From positions 350,590-414,589 of the forward strand of contig JAIOIE010000018.1 in NCBI GenBank assembly GCA_019912665.1: 64,000 nucleotides of DNA, written 5' to 3'. Below are positions 55,981-63,978 of the stretch, one piece after another; the first letter of the stretch is position 1; each line of letters opens with the position of its first letter. The notes below the pieces were generated by a model. It was not told where the DNA came from, ran no database searches, and was given only the letters and a program-made list of their open reading frames with translations. A program made the translations under genes and the position numbers. This stretch comes from Deltaproteobacteria bacterium (GTDB lineage Bacteria > Desulfobacterota > GWC2-55-46).

Positions 55981-56823
55981 ATGATCTGGTTTAAGAAAGA
56001 CCTCTTCACGAACGGGGAAGAGAGTAAAAGCGTCAAGGTCCCTTTCGGGCTGTGGGTCAAGTGCGATCATTGCGGCGAGATAATCTACAAAAAAGAGGTC
56101 GAGCGGAACCTCGACGTCTGCCCCAAGTGCAACTACCACTTCCGCATCTCAGCCCGGGCCAGGATAGAAATAACCTTCGACGAGGGGACCTTCCGCGAGT
56201 TCGACCAGTCCATGGAGCCAATGGACGCGCTGGACTTCAGGGACGTAAAGAAATACAAGGACAGGCTCAAGGCCGCGCAGAGGGAGACCGGGCTCAAGGA
56301 CGCGATGGTCTCCGGCGAGGGCCTCATAGGCGGCGAGCGGGCGGCAGCCGCGGTCTTCGAGTTCTCGTACATGGGCGGCTCAATGGGCTCGGTAGTCGGA
56401 GAAAAAATAGCCCGCGCCGTTGAAAGAGCGATCGAAAGCCGTTCCGGCGTCGTCATATTCTCGTCGTCAGGAGGGGCCAGGATGCAGGAGTCGATACTAT
56501 CGCTCATGCAGATGGCCAAGACCTCGGCGGCGCTTGCCAAGCTCCGCGAGGCCGGGCTCCCCTATATTTCAGTCCTCACCGACCCCACGATGGGCGGCGT
56601 CTCCGCAAGCTTCGCCATGCTCGGGGACGTGATAGTCGCCGAGCCCCGGGCGCTAATCGGGTTCGCCGGCCCAAGGGTAATAGCCGAGACCATAAGGCAG
56701 AAGCTCCCGGAAGGCTTCCAGAGATCCGAATACCTGTTGGAGCACGGCATAATAGACATGATCGTCGAAAGGAAGCTCATGAAAGAGACGATCTCAAAGC
56801 TCCTTTCCATGCTCAAGGGCTGA
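55981..56823 (+). CDS. accD: Acetyl-CoA carboxylase carboxyltransferase beta subunit
   Basis: With AccA transfers CO2 from carboxybiotin to acetyl-CoA for fatty acid synthesis. 280 residues. N-terminal zinc finger [23 protein letters not shown], then the crotonase-fold domain with [21 protein letters not shown] and [23 protein letters not shown] stands just before the ATG. accA is not in the window; linkage of accD to folC after trpA is common in bacteria. Confidence 0.96.
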   Translation: MIWFKKDLFTNGEESKSVKVPFGLWVKCDHCGEIIYKKEVERNLDVCPKCNYHFRISARARIEITFDEGTFREFDQSMEPMDALDFRDVKKYKDRLKAAQRETGLKDAMVSGEGLIGGERAAAAVFEFSYMGGSMGSVVGEKIARAVERAIESRSGVVIFSSSGGARMQESILSLMQMAKTSAALAKLREAGLPYISVLTDPTMGGVSASFAMLGDVIVAEPRALIGFAGPRVIAETIRQKLPEGFQRSEYLLEHGIIDMIVERKLMKETISKLLSMLKG

Positions 56824-56834
56824 ACCAACTCCTC

Positions 56835-58145
56835 ATGCAACGGCAGGACCCGGCTCTCGGATACCTCTACGGCCTCGAGAAGCACGGCATAAGGCCGGGG
56901 CTTAAGAGGATAAGAGAGATAGTCTCGCTCCTCGGAGTCCCCCAGAAGAGCTTCCCGGTTATCCATGTAGCCGGGACCAACGGCAAGGGCTCCACCTCTG
57001 CCATCATAGCTTCCATCCTTCAAGAAGCCGGCCTCCGGACAGGCCTCTACACTTCCCCCCACCTCGAAAAGTTCAATGAAAGGATACGCGTCTCCGGGAA
57101 GATGATTGCAGGGCCGGAGATCGTCCGCGCAGTTAAAATCGTCAGGGCGGCCTCGAAAAAGATGGCCGGGGGCTCCCCACTCACCTTCTTTGAGTTCACG
57201 ACTGCCATGGCGCTCTTACATTTCAGGCTCAAGAAAGTCGATATCGCGGTAATCGAGACGGGCATGGGAGGGAGGTTTGACGCAACGAACGTAGTCACGC
57301 CGGAAGTGTCCGTCATAACGAATATAGGCATGGACCATATGCGTTTTCTGGGCAAAACCCTTGATGAAATAGCCTTCGAGAAGGCTGGGATTATCAAGCC
57401 CGGCAGGCCTGTCGTAACAGGAGAGGTCAAAAGAGGCCCGCTCTCGGTAATAAGGAAAACGGCAAAAAAAATGTCTTCGCCGCTCCATGTAATCAAGAAT
57501 GACTTCAGCGCCACAGGCGAGCCCAGCTCATTCGCTTACCAGGGCGGCAAGCGCCGCCTTGAAAACCTGAAGCTCGGCCTCCTGGGCCCCCACCAGGTAA
57601 GGAACGCCGCATGCGCGCTCGCGGCCATAGAAGTGCTCAAGGGGAAGGGCTTCGAAATCCCGGTAAAGGCATTAAGGGAGGGGCTTAAGAACGCCGCATG
57701 GCCCGGCAGGTTCGAGGTAATATCACGGAAGCCCTTCGTGGTGCTCGACGGCGCGCACAACTCGGCAGGCGCAAGAACGCTCGCCCTTGCCCTTGAGGGT
57801 CTTAAGAAAAAACCCGTGCTTGTGCTGGGCGTCATGGCCGACAAGGACATAGACGGGATACTCAAGGAAATCCTGCCCTCATGCCGGACGGTCATAGCGG
57901 CGAGCCCGAAAAACGAGCGCTCAGAGAGCGCACTGGCGCTTTCTGAAAGGGTAAAGCGGTTCGGCAAGGAGGCCGTAATAAGGGAAAGCGTCCGGGACGC
58001 ACTGAAAGAGGCCCTCCTGAGGGCCGGGCCTCAGGGAGCGGTCTGCGTGACAGGCTCGCTCTTTACGGTCGGAGAGGCAAGGGGTTATTTGAGGAGAGCG
58101 CAATTCAAGAGAAGCCAACGGAAATCCATCATTCGTAAAGGTTAG
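56835..58145 (+). CDS. folC: Folylpolyglutamate / dihydrofolate synthase
   Basis: Adds glutamate to dihydropteroate and to folates. 436 residues: N-terminal ATPase domain with P-loop GTNGKGSTSAIIASIL, TSPHLEKFNERI and ETGMGGRFDATNV, and C-terminal ligase domain with VVLDGAHNSAGARTL. It starts 11 nt after accD. It is the last gene before the hairpin repeat and the mobile element. Confidence 0.94.
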   Translation: MQRQDPALGYLYGLEKHGIRPGLKRIREIVSLLGVPQKSFPVIHVAGTNGKGSTSAIIASILQEAGLRTGLYTSPHLEKFNERIRVSGKMIAGPEIVRAVKIVRAASKKMAGGSPLTFFEFTTAMALLHFRLKKVDIAVIETGMGGRFDATNVVTPEVSVITNIGMDHMRFLGKTLDEIAFEKAGIIKPGRPVVTGEVKRGPLSVIRKTAKKMSSPLHVIKNDFSATGEPSSFAYQGGKRRLENLKLGLLGPHQVRNAACALAAIEVLKGKGFEIPVKALREGLKNAAWPGRFEVISRKPFVVLDGAHNSAGARTLALALEGLKKKPVLVLGVMADKDIDGILKEILPSCRTVIAASPKNERSESALALSERVKRFGKEAVIRESVRDALKEALLRAGPQGAVCVTGSLFTVGEARGYLRRAQFKRSQRKSIIRKG

Positions 58146-58157
58146 TGATCCACTCAT

Positions 58158-58352
58158 CGCAAAAGGCCTTTTAGCGCGCTGCCGCACTTTTCGGCATAAG
58201 GCTCCGCTCTCTTTCCGCCTCCTTCCTCCGGGCTCGGCCCTTATGTCGCTCGGCCCCTACGGGGCCTTGCTCCTGCTGCCCCGCCTCGCCCGGCCTTCCC
58301 CCATCCCTATGTTCGCTCCGCCTTATGCCCGGGGTTGTTTAAATGCAAAAAG
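58158..58352 (+). repeat. GC-rich long-hairpin repeat, copy 3
   Basis: Opens GCAAAAGGCCTTTTAGCGCG, outer arms CGGCATAAGG and CCTTATGCC(C)G, inner GGCCCCTACGGGGCC hairpin, ends GGTTGTTTAAATGCAAAAAG. It aligns with the minus-strand copy at 23232-23437 over its whole length. It follows folC by 13 nt and ends 14 nt before the target duplication of the mobile element. Confidence 0.8.
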
Positions 58353-58432
58353 AAAAAGTACTGCAAGTCAAGAGGGTAGTGGGTCAGTTTGGATTTAGTT
58401 GTTTTGTGTGTCGGAAATGATATTATTACGCC

Positions 58433-58855
58433 ATGTCCTTACCATACCACCCGCCCACAGGAACTATTGTTATATGTGATTTTCACGGGCTTGTTGTCCC
58501 AGAGATGGTAAAACGAAGGCCCTCGATAGTTATTTCTCCGCGCCTACGCAAGCGAGATGGCTTATGTACAGTCGTACCGCTCAGTAAGACGGAACCTAAC
58601 CCTATAATGCCATACCATTATAGGCTACATCTATCACCAGCGCTCCCACCTCCATATGATAGTACTCCGAGTTGGGTAAAGGGAGATATGCTTTATACTG
58701 TTTCCCTAAAGAGGCTTTCCTTGCCTCATAAAGGCAAGGACCCAAATGGAAAACGGCAATATGATATTCGCACTCTTGATGAAGCTGACTTGATTAAAAT
58801 TAAGGAGTGTATTCTGCATGCTTTGGGTATGGCAAATCTGATGAGCTATTCCTGA
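58433..58855 (+). CDS. PemK/MazF-like toxin, no visible antitoxin
   Basis: 140 residues. The MazF/PemK fold is seen in MSLPYHPPTGTIVICDFHGLVVPEMVKRRPSIVISPRLR and DGLCTVVPLSKTEPNPIMPYHY. Family members cleave mRNA. A MazE-type antitoxin is absent on either side: the upstream 40 nt are the transposon end and the downstream genes are IS1. A possible promoter TTGTTT-N16-TATTAT (58399-58426) lies between the transposon end and the ATG. Longer than classic MazF (about 110-120) and possibly a variant that works alone or with a remote partner. Confidence 0.8.
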   Translation: MSLPYHPPTGTIVICDFHGLVVPEMVKRRPSIVISPRLRKRDGLCTVVPLSKTEPNPIMPYHYRLHLSPALPPPYDSTPSWVKGDMLYTVSLKRLSLPHKGKDPNGKRQYDIRTLDEADLIKIKECILHALGMANLMSYS

Positions 58856-58973
58856 TTGACAAAACATGTAAACTATGTTAACAATTAATCGTACCCGCTC
58901 TGCTTCGGCATCGGGCTTAAGTCCACTTCGGTGGCCGCCGTATGTGGAGACGGCAATCTCTATACGGTGTCAG

Positions 58974-59021
58974 TTAAATAGCCCTATAGGTTACCTAAAG
59001 GCTGCCTATAGGGCTATTTAA
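58974..59021. terminator. Perfect 17-bp hairpin at the end of the transposase gene
   Basis: TTAAATAGCCCTATAGG (58974-58990) pairs fully with 59005-59021 around a 14-nt loop and overlaps the transposase stop codon. GGTGTCAGTT lies just to its left (58966-58975) and shares GG and GTCAGTT with the big element's ends, so this could also be one end of an inner IS. No T tract is present for a standard terminator. Confidence 0.55.
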
Positions 59022-59837
59022 TTAGCTCCAAAACATCCTCAATCTCCCAAAGCTTACCTGTTACACCAGCCGCCATTGCCGGAGTCACCCTCAAGCTCTG
59101 ATGGATACGACAAAAATTGTAGTACATAAAATGCAGGGCTACGGCGTGTTCTAAATTCTCAATCTTCTTTGAAAAGGCGTTTGTAAGCCTTGTAAAACGC
59201 CGCATGCTCATACGCATGGTTAGGTTCTGGCGTTCTACATAGCTTGTAGATACATGGTTAGGATCAGGGTTGCCCTGTACGCGCTCCTTAACCGCTCCCG
59301 TACAAATAGCTGGACTGTATTTAACCTCTCGCTCCCTTTCATTTCCGTACAGCTTAACCAATTGACTGTAATCAATCTCAGAGCCAAAAGCCGCCTCTAC
59401 TGCGCTTAGATAAGCCCTATGCCCGTCTGTGGTCAACTGTACCCTGCTCTTTAGGCGTTTCGCCAGGTCGTCTATAAATACATGGGCTGATACCGCATCG
59501 CGCTTTCCGACATACCAAGAAAGAACGAGCTTGGAATCAGCACATATAGCAATCCAGGTGTAAACATCGCCATAGCCCAATACGCCTTCTTTTCGTCCGG
59601 CACATTCTTTTCTTTGGCATAGCAAAAAGACCAGATTTCATCACACTGAATCCGCTTACACTCCAAATCCCTCAAGACCTTATCCTGATACTCTGAACAA
59701 GCCCTGCCTATATCCGCAAGGAGCTTCAATACGGTACCCTTTGCCGCTCCTGTCATACGGCAAGTGGCCCTGATAGAGTTCCCCTCTACAAGAGCCGCTA
59801 TTATCTGAGCTTGTTTTTTAACATCTAATCTGTTCAT
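59014..59837 (-). CDS. IS1-family transposase in two overlapping frames
   Basis: Two frames together make a normal IS1-type transposase. The first (59472-59837) has an HTH region (QIIAALVEGNSIRATCRMTGAAKGTVLKLL) and the first catalytic Asp (CDEIWSFCYAKEKNVPDEK). The second (59014-59625) continues GVLGYGDVYTWIAICADSKLVLSWYVG with the second Asp (LTTDGHRAY) and the Glu (STSYVERQNLTMRMSMRRFTRLTNAFSKK). They join by a -1 shift near A-AAA-G (GACGAAAAGAAGG) to give about 274 residues, close to single-frame relatives. Either the shift is programmed, as in classic IS1 and IS3 elements, or this copy is a recent mutant. All three catalytic residues are kept. Confidence 0.85.
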
Positions 59838-59964
59838 AGCTGGATTATACTTGACCGCTCAAGCATTGTCAAGGAGTATTTTCTTGTATTTTCTGCAAGA
59901 TCGTACTAGTATTTAACAACTTGACTGCAAGCAAACAAATATAATAATTTTATTATAAACTAAA

Positions 59965-59982
59965 GTCAAGAAATACCTTGAC
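59965..59982 (+). promoter_or_regulatory. Palindrome over the -35 of the HigBA-like pair
   Basis: GTCAAG-aaatac-CTTGAC, a perfect 6-bp inverted repeat. Its right arm includes the TTGACA (59978-59983) of a candidate promoter. Further GTCAAG/CTTGAC half-sites lie at 59854, 59869 and 59920. The nearest TATAAT (60000-60005) directly abuts the toxin ATG, so either the transcript starts from another site or the toxin start is further in. Confidence 0.5.
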
Positions 59983-60005
59983 ATTTATAATAATAATATT
60001 ATAAT

Positions 60006-60389
60006 ATGGATAAGTATTGGACATTCAGGGTTTATATAGCTAAGCGGGGCGAGGATGAATTTTCCAAGTGGTTGGATAATTTGCCTAAAAAGGCAAGGGC
60101 AAAAATAGTCAGAACATTAAAATATTTAGAAGTGACTCAGTATTGGGAAAGACCGAGTTTTTCAAAGCTCACTGGCTACAAAGATTTGTATGAAATAAGA
60201 GTAAAACATAATAATAACGAATATAGACCAATTGGATGTTATGGCCCCGGCAGAGGAGATTTCACGATACTCATTTGCGCAATCGAAAAAGGTGATAAAT
60301 TTATACCAAGGGAAGCTCCGCAAATAGCAGTTAGGCGAAGTAAATTAATAAATGAGCCAAAGCATACTGCAGAATTTATTGATTCATAA
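60006..60389 (+). CDS. RelE/HigB-superfamily toxin
   Basis: 127 residues. The small RelE/ParE-like fold is indicated by YWTFRVYIAKRGEDEFSKWLDNLPKKARAKIVRTLKYLE, SFSKLTGYKDLYEIRVKHNNNEYRPIGCYGPGRGDFTILICAIEKGDKFIPREAPQIA. Relatives of this 'phage-derived Gp49-like/HigB' group cleave mRNA on the ribosome. The toxin-first order with an HTH antitoxin behind is the HigBA layout. AT-rich codon use differs from the host genes. Confidence 0.82.
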   Translation: MDKYWTFRVYIAKRGEDEFSKWLDNLPKKARAKIVRTLKYLEVTQYWERPSFSKLTGYKDLYEIRVKHNNNEYRPIGCYGPGRGDFTILICAIEKGDKFIPREAPQIAVRRSKLINEPKHTAEFIDS

Positions 60390-60405
60390 AATGGAGCCGC
60401 AAGTA

Positions 60406-60951
60406 ATGAGCAAAGTGGAACGCAAGAAAAAATTGATAAGTAGATTGAAAGATAAAGAGTATAGGGACGCTTTTGTTTCTGAACATATTGACACTGGGGT
60501 TCCCTTTCAAATTAAAGCATTGCGCAATCAAAGACACTGGACTCAGCATGATTTGGCAGAGCGCACTGGAATGGCACAGACAAGAATATCAGTGCTTGAA
60601 GACCCGAATTATAATCGCATCACCCTAAAAACCCTTAAAAAACTAGCATCAGCTTTTGATGTTGGACTGATAGTAAGATTTGTTTCGCTTGGCGAATTGG
60701 TGGAGTGGGAGCTTAATCTTTCGCCGGATTCATTAAAGGCATTCAGCTTCGAGCAGGATCAATATTTTAGTGAAGAGATGCAAGATATTAATGTGGTAGG
60801 GCAAGAGAATGAGGCCATATCTGCTTCAACAGCAGAGGTATCTCCACCAGAAGCACCGGAAAAAGATTTCGAACTTCGACCATCACACATACCACCAGCA
60901 TTTTTCTACGATATAACTCCTGATTGCACAACTCTTAGACTACCATTATAA
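60406..60951 (+). CDS. HigA-like XRE-family antitoxin
   Basis: 181 residues from the ATG at 60406, nine nt after GGAG; the frame extends left to 60352 inside the toxin gene. The first 40 residues (KKLISRLKDKEYRDAFVSEHIDTGVPFQIKALRNQRHWTQHDLAERTGMAQTRISVLEDPN) lead into the XRE helix-turn-helix (about 30-85). The C-terminal 90 residues are longer than in usual HigA proteins and acidic, with SPPEAPEKDFELRPSHIPPAFF. It should neutralise the preceding toxin and bind the palindrome upstream. Spacing to the toxin stop is 16 nt. Confidence 0.82.
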   Translation: MSKVERKKKLISRLKDKEYRDAFVSEHIDTGVPFQIKALRNQRHWTQHDLAERTGMAQTRISVLEDPNYNRITLKTLKKLASAFDVGLIVRFVSLGELVEWELNLSPDSLKAFSFEQDQYFSEEMQDINVVGQENEAISASTAEVSPPEAPEKDFELRPSHIPPAFFYDITPDCTTLRLPL

Positions 60952-60964
60952 GAAAGGCAAAAAT

Positions 60965-61285
60965 ATGGCGAGAAAAAAACATATAGTCAGCCAGGCAGAT
61001 GTATCGACAAAACAAATCGCAAAATCAGTGCCAATCAAATGGAATATACCAGAAAATATAATCAGTAGATTCACAAACAATATTATTGTTCAGAATATAG
61101 ATAATGAATTCAAAATCTTTTTTTTCGAAACAAAACCTCCAATCAACTTGTCTAATGAACCTATAGAAGAAGTTCGCGCTGATTGTGTGGCCAGCGTTAT
61201 CATTCCAGCTAAAAAACTGCCAGGCTTCATCGAAGCCCTGCAAAAACAAGTGGAAAAATACAACGAGAGAAAAAACAAGAACTAA
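60965..61285 (+). CDS. Small protein resembling DUF3467
   Basis: 106 residues. The middle (ISRFTNNIIVQNIDNEFKIFFFETKPP) and end (CVASVIIPAKKLPGFIEALQKQVEKYNE) follow the pattern of DUF3467 proteins, which have no known function. It begins 13 nt after the antitoxin with GAAAGGC before the ATG, so it is probably the third gene of that operon. Such three-gene arrangements of HigBA with an extra gene raise the question whether it takes part in the toxin system. Confidence 0.65.
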   Translation: MARKKHIVSQADVSTKQIAKSVPIKWNIPENIISRFTNNIIVQNIDNEFKIFFFETKPPINLSNEPIEEVRADCVASVIIPAKKLPGFIEALQKQVEKYNERKNKN

Positions 61286-61289
61286 ATTC

Positions 61290-61532
61290 TTAAGTTTTTT
61301 TGCCCCATCTGGCCTTGGCAGCTTTCTTAGCTATTTCTGCACGCTTCTTTGCGGATAACTTCTCAGCCCTTGCCTTGCCGCCCTTCAACCCTCCGAGCCT
61401 TCCGAGGGCTACGGCGGCAGGGTTCTTTTCGGGCTTCTTCTGCTTTGCCCCTTCCTGCTCATCCTTAGTTACCTCAGAGACAATAAAGGCGGCGAGCTTG
61501 TTTATATCAGTTATCTTCTTTTTCTTTTCCAT
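61290..61532 (-). CDS. Small basic Ala/Lys/Gly-rich protein
   Basis: 80 residues. The C-terminal half (ALGRLGGLKGGKARAEKLSAKKRAEIAKKAAKARWGKKT) is a motif shared by many short bacterial proteins of unknown function and could bind nucleic acid; the N-terminal half is charged. It is convergent with the DUF3467-like gene, last inside the transposon. GC content is nearer to the host than that of its neighbours. Function not known. Confidence 0.6.
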   Translation of the reverse strand: MEKKKKITDINKLAAFIVSEVTKDEQEGAKQKKPEKNPAAVALGRLGGLKGGKARAEKLSAKKRAEIAKKAAKARWGKKT

Positions 61533-61678
61533 GCCCTAAGCTTACCATAAGCGGTCAAGCATGGAAAGTAGAAAGGAAATTCAAACTGACCCACTACCGT
61601 CAAGAGCTTTGCCTTGTAAAAACCCCGTGCATGTGCTAATTTTTTCCGCTAATCCGCAATTCCACTCTCCAAGGCGAA

Positions 61679-63844
61679 ATGACTGTGGCGCCCGTTGGCA
61701 AATCCGTACTCATAGCCCTTTTCCTCCTTCTTTTTTTCGCGCCCGTAATGGTCGCGCATTCGGAGGAGAAGCCCCATGGCGAGCTCTTCAGCCCCGAGAT
61801 GCCTGTCGAGATAACTGCAGACTCCATAACCTACGACAGGGCCGCGGACAGGTACCACGCATCGGGTAACGTCGAAATAGCCCAGGAAGGCATCTCCGTC
61901 AGGGCGGATACCGCGATACTCGACATGGCGGCAGGGGTCGGGACCGTCTCAGGCAACATAAGGGCGGTCGACGAGGGCGGGAGCACCCTTACGGGCAATA
62001 CCCTCCAGTTCAATATAAAGGACAAGACCGCCGTGCTCGCGAACGGCAGGCTCTTTTACCGAGAGGGTAACGTCCACCTTACCGCGGACTCGATAAGGAA
62101 GACCGGCCCGGAGTCATATGCCGCGGAGCGAGTGACCTACACCACCTGCGACTGCCCTCCGGATGAAGACCCGGACTGGAGCTTCGCGGCCACCTCGGCG
62201 CGTGTAACGGTGGGGCAGTACCTTTCGGGCTGGAACGCGAGGTTCTACATAAAGGGCGTCCCTGTCCTCTACTCGCCCTATATATCCATCCCGATAAAGC
62301 GCGAACGGCAGTCGGGCTTTCTCCAGCCCAGGCCTGGCTACTCGGAACTAAGGGGCTTTATCCTCGACACCTCCTATTTCTGGGCCATAGCAAGGAACCA
62401 GGACGCCACCTTCTACCTCGACGTCGAGTCGAGGCGCGGCCTCGGCAAAGGGGCGGAGTACAGGTATATCCACACCCGGAAGAGTGCAGGGGAGATATTC
62501 TTCTACCAGTTCCAGGAGAAGAGCATAGAAAGGGTCAGGGAATTCAGGCAGGACGTTGACAACCTTTCGAGGCCCGAAGAGGCGACCGACAACAGGTGGA
62601 GGTTGAGGCTCATACACCGGGAGCTGTTCGAAAGCGGCCTGAACCTCCGGGCCGACCTGAACCTCGTAAGCGACGACGAATATTTCATAGACTTCGGAAG
62701 GGGCCAGGAGGAGCGCTCTCTTGAGGCGCTGGAGACTAACCTGTCCGCGAGCTTTAACCGGGGCAACTGGAGCCTTGTGGGCCAGATGAGGTTTTTCGAC
62801 AACCTCCTTGACGCGGACGACGACGAAACGCTCCAGAGGCTTCCGGAGATAACGCTCACGAGCACGGCAGAGCGCATATCCGGCACACCCTTCTACTTCT
62901 CCAGCCAGTCCTCGTACGTGAACTTCTGGAGGGAAGAAGGGCTCCGGGGTCAGAGGCTCGACTTCCGGCCCAGGCTCTCCATGCCTGTAAGGCCAGGCGG
63001 CTACTTCGATTTCCTGCTCTCTACAGGACCGGCAGCGACATTCTGGTTCGTGGAGCGGCACCCCGAAAGGGACCATTTCGACAGGTTCTCGTATGACGTG
63101 ACAGCCGAACTGACCACCACTTTCGTCCGGGTATTCAGGATTGAACGGCCCGGCCTTACAGCCCTCAGGCATACGCTGAGGCCGGGTTTTGCATACGTCT
63201 ACGCGCCTCAAATCCATCAGGACGATCTCCCTGATTTCGACGACCTTGACAGGCTGACTGCCGCGAACAGCGTAAGCTATTCCCTCAATTCCACTCTCAC
63301 CGGAAAGAGCGGAGAAGGCGATGGGGCGGCCTATTTCGAATATCTCTACCTCGACCTCAGGCAGAGCTACAACTTCCATGAGGCGGGAAGGGAGCTTACA
63401 GGGCCGGACGACGAAAGGAGGCCCTTTTCCGACATCACAGGCGAGCTGATCGTGAGGCCTCTCCCGCTCGTGACCGGCGTGGCAAAAGGCACGCTCGACG
63501 TATACGAGAGCCATTTCACCACATACGAGGTCTCTTTGGCGGCATCGGATAAAAGAGGCGACAGCCTTGCGGTTTCCCACAGGTTCGTAAAGGACGGGGC
63601 CAACTACCTTGAGGGCTCGCTCAGGGCGCGCCTCCCAAAAGGGGTAGACCTCACCTTTTTGAAGAGGTTCTCCTTCGATGAGCGGAGGTCGCTTGAGACC
63701 TCCTATGGGATAGAGTACTTTCAGCAGTGCTGGAGCGCGACCCTCACATACACGGAACGACTCGAGGAAAAAATGGTGTATCTCACCTTCAACCTCCTGG
63801 GCCTCGGCAGGGTCGCGGGCGTGCAGGGAAGACTGGAGCATTAA
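61679..63844 (+). CDS. lptD: LPS-assembly protein LptD
   Basis: Outer membrane beta-barrel that inserts lipopolysaccharide. 721 residues: signal peptide about 1-30 (SVLIALFLLLFFAPVMVAHS), an LptA-like jellyroll (about 40-160, EITADSITYDRAADRYHASGNVEI), then the barrel (GVPVLYSPYISIPIKRERQSGFLQPRPGYS). Cysteines are found at TCDCPPDED (near 160) and in the last strands (QQCWSATL), so disulfides as in E. coli LptD are possible with fewer partners. Start ATG at 61679 after AAGGCG. The mobile element ends 72 nt before it, so its promoter may have been separated or replaced. Confidence 0.9.
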   Translation: MTVAPVGKSVLIALFLLLFFAPVMVAHSEEKPHGELFSPEMPVEITADSITYDRAADRYHASGNVEIAQEGISVRADTAILDMAAGVGTVSGNIRAVDEGGSTLTGNTLQFNIKDKTAVLANGRLFYREGNVHLTADSIRKTGPESYAAERVTYTTCDCPPDEDPDWSFAATSARVTVGQYLSGWNARFYIKGVPVLYSPYISIPIKRERQSGFLQPRPGYSELRGFILDTSYFWAIARNQDATFYLDVESRRGLGKGAEYRYIHTRKSAGEIFFYQFQEKSIERVREFRQDVDNLSRPEEATDNRWRLRLIHRELFESGLNLRADLNLVSDDEYFIDFGRGQEERSLEALETNLSASFNRGNWSLVGQMRFFDNLLDADDDETLQRLPEITLTSTAERISGTPFYFSSQSSYVNFWREEGLRGQRLDFRPRLSMPVRPGGYFDFLLSTGPAATFWFVERHPERDHFDRFSYDVTAELTTTFVRVFRIERPGLTALRHTLRPGFAYVYAPQIHQDDLPDFDDLDRLTAANSVSYSLNSTLTGKSGEGDGAAYFEYLYLDLRQSYNFHEAGRELTGPDDERRPFSDITGELIVRPLPLVTGVAKGTLDVYESHFTTYEVSLAASDKRGDSLAVSHRFVKDGANYLEGSLRARLPKGVDLTFLKRFSFDERRSLETSYGIEYFQQCWSATLTYTERLEEKMVYLTFNLLGLGRVAGVQGRLEH

Positions 63845-63978
63845 CGAGAACCATTGACACCCGGAGTCCTGTTGGGTTAAACTGCATTTTCAAATCAGTG
63901 CTATCCCCTTGGAATTCAAGCCCTTCTGCAAAGTCCGGCTTTCGAGTACCTTGCGGGCGGCAATAGAATAAAAGAGAT

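Larger units (their letters stand above)
58367..61606. mobile_element. 3.2-kb transposon with terminal inverted repeats, target duplication and toxin genes
   Basis: GGTAGTGGGTCAGTTTG at 58375-58391 is perfectly repeated in inverted form at 61582-61598; extended to 22 bp the ends match at 21 positions. Immediately outside both ends is the same 8-bp sequence GTCAAGAG (58367-58374 and 61599-61606), a target-site duplication. The 3224-bp interior is clearly AT-richer than the flanks. It holds a MazF-like toxin, an IS1-type transposase, a HigBA-like pair and two small genes. IS1-family elements often end in GG and make 8-9-bp duplications, so the IS1-type transposase is a candidate mobiliser of the whole unit. 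It landed between folC and lptD. Confidence 0.85.
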
